From Baffinella frigidus (lineage: Eukaryota > Cryptophyceae > Cryptomonadales > Baffinellaceae): DNA of 11,277 nt. Each line of letters starts with the position of its first letter. Positions within the stretch are counted from its first letter, which is position 1. The stretch covers positions 84,617-95,893 of the forward strand of contig MU647427.1 of the NCBI GenBank assembly GCA_026770585.1, given 5' to 3'. The notes beneath the pieces were generated by a model. That model had not been told where the DNA came from and did not search any database. It saw nothing but the letters and a program-made list of their open reading frames with translations. Below, piece by piece: positions 1 to 6,366 of this stretch. The position numbers and the translations under genes were made by a program.

Positions 1-95
<95 letters not shown>
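1..95. repeat. (TA)n microsatellite
   Basis: Uninterrupted TA dinucleotides to 95, followed by TGATATATTATAA. It can extrude as a cruciform. Confidence 0.98.
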
Positions 96-98
<3 letters not shown>

Positions 99-106
99 AT
101 ATTATA

Positions 107-165
107 ACGTTTTTCCACTGGAGCAGCACCGCGTCGTACATGACGAGGTTCGAGCGATCTCCGAA
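107..165 (-). pseudogene. Exon 12 fragment (middle part)
   Basis: Minus strand reads VMYDAVLLQWKN, matching exon 12, but both splice ends are lost. It directly adjoins the (TA)n tract. Confidence 0.65.
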
Positions 166-169
166 GGCA

Positions 170-267
170 ATCAAATCGAGAGCAGAGATGGGCCTTTTCC
201 TGCGGGTAGAGCCTCGAAGCCGAGGCTCCACCCGCAGGAAACATTCACTACCCAGCCTCGATTTGAT
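170..267. repeat. Nested inverted repeat
   Basis: Inner hairpin 197-216/221-240 (19 of 20 bases paired, AAGC loop) lies inside outer arms 170-180 and 257-267 (ATCAAATCGAG and its exact complement). It lies between two exon 12 fragments. Confidence 0.8.
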
Positions 268-304
268 CCACTTAGAAAGTCGTGTGAAATGGGCTCGGGG
301 TTAC

Positions 305-351
305 CCCGCTCCCCGTCACGTTTTTCCACTGGAGCAGCATTGGGTCGTACG
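305..351 (-). pseudogene. Exon 12 3' fragment with donor
   Basis: Minus strand reads YDPMLLQWKNVTGSG then GTAACC, so the 3' half of exon 12 and its donor are kept. The 5' side is replaced by telomere-like repeat. Confidence 0.65.
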
Positions 352-432
352 TTTAGGGTTTAGGGTGGGTTTTATGGTGTGGGGTTCAGGGTTTAGGGGG
401 TCAGGATTTAGGATTTAGGGGTTGGCGTTTAC

Positions 433-498
433 CTCGCCCCCCGTGGCGTTTCTCCACTTGAGGAGAATCGCGTCGTACACCACGTCCGAATCATCGAT
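433..498 (-). CDS. Exon 12, last exon in the window
   Basis: Acceptor ACACCAG|ATCGATG and donor GGCGAG|GTAAAC. It has 22 codons, phase 0/0: IDDSDVVYDAILLKWRN followed by ATGGE, with an NAT glycosylation motif. The open donor means the gene continues beyond position 1. Four damaged copies flank it: 642-677 and 963-1005 upstream, 305-351 and 107-165 downstream. Confidence 0.75.
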
Positions 499-2980
499 CT
501 GGTGTTTCGGGTTTCGGGGTTAATTTAATGAAATTGGGCAACGAAGTTTGCTACACGACCGCGTCACTATCTCTAGTATGAGCCTGCTGCGTAGCAAATT
601 TCGATGCCAAATTCGTTAAAATAAATTGGATCCCTGGATTAGTTTTTCCACTTGAGCATGACGGCCGACTCATCGATCTGGCGTTCCGGGTTTTGGGGTT
701 AATTGCATGAATTTCCCAAGATTTTCGGGAACCCCAGGCGTTTCTCGGCAAACAGTCGACGCCCGCGAGGTAACGGCTCCAACCACACGGTGGGCTTCGA
801 GGGTTTCGGGACCCCTAGATTTCGCGGTAACGTGACCAAATTTGCGTTATAAAATCCTTGAAAGTTAACTATCCACAGGGTAAGTTGACTTTTAATGAGA
901 GGTCCGTTGTCCACTGTGTGGTACAGGCTAGAAAACCCCCTCCAAGGATCTTGTGTGGTTCTAATTGAGGAGTGCCGCGTCGTACATCACACCCGACTCG
1001 TCGATCTGTTGTTTGTTGTTTGGTGTTTGGTGTTTGGGGGTTAGGGTCCAGGGTGTAAGGGGTGGGGGTTTGTCGGAGCGCTCAACCTTGATCTTCCAAG
1101 AGCACAGCTTTCGAGAGCCATATTTTTTTAGCCAAAAATGTGGCCAGGGTTGAGAGCTTCGGGTGCAGGCTTAGGGAGGGGATCGACTTTCCAAGCGTAT
1201 GGGGGTCAGCTGCTGCACCGCTACCGCCCCCCCGCAGTCAACACCGTAGCTTGCTCTAGTCAGCACTACAATACTAGTAGTCAGCACCATTGCACTATTC
1301 GGCAGCACTATGATACTATCAGTCAGCATAATAATACTATGTGTCAGCACTACAATACTATCAGTCAGCACTATAATACTATGAGTCAGCAAAATAATAC
1401 TATTAGTCAGCACCTTCCAAGCGCACGGGTTTTGCGCGCCGGCGTCTGTCTTGCCCTCGATCAGCTGCTGCACCGCTTCGAACTTGTCCTGCGGCACGTT
1501 TCAGGGTTTAGGGTATGGTTTTACGTTTTAGGGTTTGGTTTTACATTAGGACACGTTTCGGGGTTCAGGGTTTGTTTTTAAAACAATAGAACGTCCAGGT
1601 TTATTTCAAATGGATGATACGGGTTTGGAGTTTGGGGGTTGGGGTTTGGGGTTTGGGGTTTGGAGTTCAGCGTTTTGGGTTTAGGCTGGACCTGGAAGGG
1701 TTTAGGGATTGGGGTTTAGGGTTCAGGGCTCAGGGTTCAGGGTTCAGGGTGGACCTCGAGCAGCCAGAGCGACGAGTTGAGATCCTTTACGCCTATCCTG
1801 ACCTGGTTTAGGGTTTAGGGTTTAGGGTTTAAGGTTTAGGGTTTAGGGTTATGGTTATGGTTTGGGGTTAAGGTTTAGAGTTAAGGGGTTGAGAGTTCCA
1901 GGGGTTCTAGGGTTTTAGGATTTTAGGGTTTAGGTTTTAGGTTTTAGGTTTAGGGTTTTAGGTTTTAAGTTTTGTGTCTTGTGTTTAGGGTTTAGGGTTT
2001 AGGGTGTTGACCATATCCCGGCCCGACAGGCGCGCGTTGGCGTTTGTCACCATCAGATTGCTCTCCTTCTCCACAGTCGCAAACGAGGCGTTAACCTGGC
2101 GTGGGATTTGGGGTTTGGGGTTTGGGGTTTGGAGTTCGGGGTTTAGGCTTCTTGGTGGATGATTCAAAATTTGCGCGCCGACGTATCAACTCTCTTCCCG
2201 AGGGGGTTTAGGGTTTAGGGTTGAGTTTTATGGGTTGACTTTTGCGGGGAAAGTGGACCTGGTCGGAGAAAACGTCGGGGAAAGTTGTCGTGGCCTTCAT
2301 CCCTTTGATCACGTCCTGCATGTCCACCCCAATCTGCGTCCAACAATGATCCAGTCAGCATACCGTGCAATCTTTTAGTCAGCATACCCTCCAATGTTTT
2401 AGTCAGCATGCCATACAACATTGTTGTCAGCATACCGAGGTCACGTCCAGTATGTCCACTCCGATCTGCGTTCAACAATGTTCTAATCAGCATACTATAC
2501 AATGTTTTAGTCAGCATGCCATACAACATTGATGTCAGCATACTGAGATCACGTCCAGCAGTCCACTCCGATCTGCGTCCACCAATGTTCTAGCCAGCAT
2601 TCCATAGAACATTGTAGAACAACGCAGTCAGCATGGCATACAATGTTTTAGTCAGCATACTATACAACGTTGTAGTCATCATACCAAAACATTGGTGACA
2701 GCATGATCACGTCCTGCATGCTCCCCCCGATCTGTACGCGCGAGTCTAACAATGTTCTAGTCAGCACACTATATACAATGTTGTAGTCAGCATACCGGAA
2801 ACGGGACCAACACGCCAGATTGCACGAGGGGGTTCGGCTCTTTCCGAACGTCCCATTTGACGGGGATGACTTTTGAAAAGCGCTGCACTGATGGGGAATT
2901 GACTTTCGACGACCCCGTTTCTCGAGTCTGGCGTGGCACCTGGTTCGTGAGAGGAACCCGCAGATCCTTACGTGGAGGTT

Positions 2981-3018
<38 letters not shown>

Positions 3019-3092
3019 CACCCACCCCTTTGTCTGTCTCTCTCTCTCTCCCTCTCTCTCTCCCTCTCTCTCTCTCTCCCTCTGTCTGTCTT

Positions 3093-3133
<41 letters not shown>

Positions 3134-6100
3134 TTCTCACACACACACCTGATTCGTGGAGAGGAACCCGAAAATCCACGTGAACGCGATCAGGAGAAAG
3201 AAGATCAGGAAGATGATCACCCAACCTGCCCGGATATCCGGGCAAGATCGGCCACGTGACTGGCGACAATTTGTACGGGAATCGTTTAGATGGACCGATT
3301 CCCCTCCCTGCCTCCCTCCCTGCCTCTCTCTCTCTCTCTCACACACACACTGTCCCTCTGTCTGTCTGTCTGTCTGTCTCTCTATCTATCTCACGTACCT
3401 GGTTGGTGGAGAGGAACCCGAAAATCCCCGTGAACGCGATCAGGAGAAAGAAGATCAGGAAGATGATTATGCAGCACGACCTGGTTTAGGGGTTTGGGGG
3501 TTTGGGTTTGGGTTTGGGGTTTGGGGTTTGGGGTTTGGGGTTTGGGGTTTAGGGTTTGGTTTTTTTGGTTTTTTGGTTTTTGGTTTTGGGTTCTGGTGCT
3601 GAGAATTTGTGGTTTAGGGTTCAGGGTTCAGGGTTCAGGGTTTAGGGTCCAGGGTTTCATTTCATAATTTCATCATTGCATGCAATGATGAAATGATGAA
3701 ATGAGACTTATGGTTGAAGGGGTACCGCTAAGCCTTGGAGTACTCCCCGGACGTGCGCGACCCCCCGCAGTTGGGGGTGGGGGGTTGGGAGTGTAGGGCG
3801 TGGGGTGCAGCGCGTGGGGTGCAGGGTTCAGGGTTCAGGTTTTAGAGTTCAGGGTGTAGCGTTCAGGGTTCAGGGTATTCAGGATTCAGGGTCCAGGGTT
3901 TCAGTTCATCATTTCATCATTTCAAAAATGGGCGGTACCGCTCAGCCTTGGAGTATTCCCCGGATGGGCGCGACCCCCCGCAGTTGGGCTGCTTGCACAC
4001 TTTCCCGCAGCACCCGCACCTGTAGTATAATACGTAGGTTAAACAGGTCCCAAACTCCTAGATTTGTTCCGAACCCCCTAGAGGGGGTTCGGAGCTGGGC
4101 TGCTGGCAGACTTTTCCGCAGCACTCGCACCTGGTTTTGGTCTCGGAGATTGGGTTTAGGATGCACGTGACCCCGTCTAAATTTATAAATGGTAAAAAGG
4201 GGCAAAACTGGCAAATCTGGGGATCATGCGCTAGGGGGGTTCCGGAGCTGGGCTGCTGGCAGACTTTCCCGCAGCGCTCACACCTGTTTTTCGATTTCAT
4301 GGTTCAGGGTTTCGGATTTAGGGGGGTTGGGTTTGGAGTCGGGTTCTTAAATTTGGGCTTAGGGTTTAGGGTATAGGGTTCAGGGTTTAGGGTTTAGGGT
4401 TTAGGGTTTAGGGTTTAGGGTTTAGGATTTAGGCTCTATTGTGTATGGTTTATGGTTTAAGCCCCCCCCGCAGTTGGGCTGCTTGCACACCTCCCCGCAG
4501 CACTCGCACCTGCAGTAAAATACAGCTCGTCTAAGTTTAGAAACTGCAAAAAAGAAATAGTAAAAACGGGAGAAACTGGTCAAATCTAGGGATTATGCGC
4601 TAGAGGGGTTTCGGAGTTGGGCTGCTTGCATACCTTCCCGCAGCACTCGCAGCTGGTTCCGGGTTTAAGGTTTCGGGTCCAGGGTTTCGGGTTTCGGGTT
4701 TCGGGTTCTTGGATTAGGGCTTGGGGTTTAGGGTTCAGGGTGTCGGGACCCTAAAAGTTGGGCTCAGGTTTCAGGGCTCAGGTTTCCAGTTTTCGGATTT
4801 TGAGTTTCGGGTTCTAGAATTTGGGCTTGGGGTTTTGGGTTTTGGGTTTCGGGTTCTGGGTTTAAACGTGTTAACATTTGAGTCAGATTCAAAATCGAGG
4901 TCGGATTTAAAACCGAGTTCAGATTTCAGTCGGGGCCCGGGAGTCAGAGTTTTGAGGGTGCCACTGAGCAGCGACCGAGGACCTTTTCACCTTGAATTCA
5001 AGGTGAAATTCCGGTTAGGTGCCAGGGCAATGGATAAGATTCCAGTACAAATCGTTGACATGGACTGTATCCGTGAAACCCCTGGTGGCTGCTAAGTGGT
5101 TGGGTTCTGGGTTTAAATTTGGGCTTACACCATTGAGTTCAGATTAAGGTTCATTGAGTTCAGATTACGGGTAAAAAAAACATGCAGGTTCAAAAATGAG
5201 TTCAGATTCAGGATTAAAAAGTAAGTTGGGATTAAGGGGTGGACCGTTCGGTGCAACCGCGCGCGCAGCAGAAGCCGAAGCAGTAGAGGAGCGAGAGGAT
5301 CGGGATGATCACACCCACCGCGGTTATCATCGATACGAACTGTTTCGGGATGAGGGGTGGATTTCAGACACCATACACCATCAACCTCGGGACAGGTTCA
5401 TGTTCAACGGCCCAGACACAGCCAACCTGCCCTCTGGAATGGCTGCTTCACCTGCAGATCCGGAGTGTTTCGGGTTTCGGGTTTAGGACAGAAGATACAG
5501 GGTGGGGGGTTTCGGGATTACGGTAGAAGATACAGCTCCTGGCATAGAGATATGTCTGTTGTACATTCGCGGCCATCATTGATATGAACTGCATGGTTGA
5601 GGGATGGGTTTAATATCGGAAGATCACTGAATCACTTGCACTTGTATGCTATGTTAGGCATTGCTGGTATGCCTCTAACATATCATATCCACCCTAGCGT
5701 ACCACAAATAAAAGCCTGGCATGGCATAGAAAGACGAACTGGTTCAGGTGGGGGGTTTCGGGTTTCGGCACCCTGGAGGCAACTCAGAGGCAAATTGGAC
5801 CTTTTCTTGGGTAGTTTTTCAAGGTGATGTACTGCGATTCCGACTCCAGGGTAGATTACCAAAGGTCTCTCACGCCGTGTTGGTATCACCAACGTTTTAG
5901 GGCACAAGATACAGCTCCTGGCACAGAGACATTTACGGAGCACATTCCTAGCTGTATCTGTTGTGCATACCTGGCTATATATATACAGCTACATATAGGG
6001 CATTATTATATATATTGGGCATTCTCAGCTATATCGATTGTACATTCCTTCAATCATCGATGCGAACTGCAGCATATAGGGACGGATTCGGGAGTGTGGT

Positions 6101-6329
6101 TGAGGCGCATAGACTTTGGATCAATCATCTCCAGGCTTGAGAGTGACCAAGAAGAAATAACAAGAGCAGGGGGGGGCACGATTTTCGGGGTTAGAGTGTA
6201 GGGGGTTCAGGGGTTTAGAGGGGCAGACCGCAAAGTGAGAGCACGCTGAATCGTCCCCTGGCCAACCTTCCACGCTTCGGGATGGAGGGGGCAGGGGGGG
6301 GGGTATCTCTCTCTCCCTCACTCGCTCTC

Positions 6330-6366
<37 letters not shown>

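Larger units (their letters stand above)
2353..2795 (-). repeat. 24-base minisatellite starting at the exon 8 donor
   Basis: About 13 to 14 units (AGTCAGCATACCATACAATG-like) spaced 24-25 bases, interrupted by three exon 9 fragments in an approximately 108-base higher-order arrangement. In sense orientation units read GTATGCTGACT, identical to the exon 8 donor. Confidence 0.9.

Noticed and set aside
1614-1811. ORFs encoding GFRVQG/GLGFGV-type proteins, here and at 3805-4170, 4721-5095
   Set aside because: Direct translation of 7-base repeats; a period of 7 cycles through all frames, giving repetitive peptides.
1804-2008. A true chromosome end (telomere)
   Set aside because: The repeats are short, degenerate, interrupted by exons on both sides and present in opposite orientations across the window, so they are interstitial.
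2353-2795. CRISPR-like array of regularly spaced repeats
   Set aside because: Units are continuous 24-base tandem repeats without unique spacers, in a spliced eukaryotic gene.
2857-3602. Overlapping ORFs rich in Leu-Ser, Arg-Glu or Cys-Leu-Ser-Val
   Set aside because: They are translations of (TC)n, (TCTG)n and heptamer repeats; real coding islands (3399-3480, 2796-2927) occupy other spans or frames.
5196-5486. Plus-strand ORF rich in Glu/Arg/His
   Set aside because: Antisense shadow of exon 5, whose minus-strand translation is a clear membrane helix with fitting splice sites.
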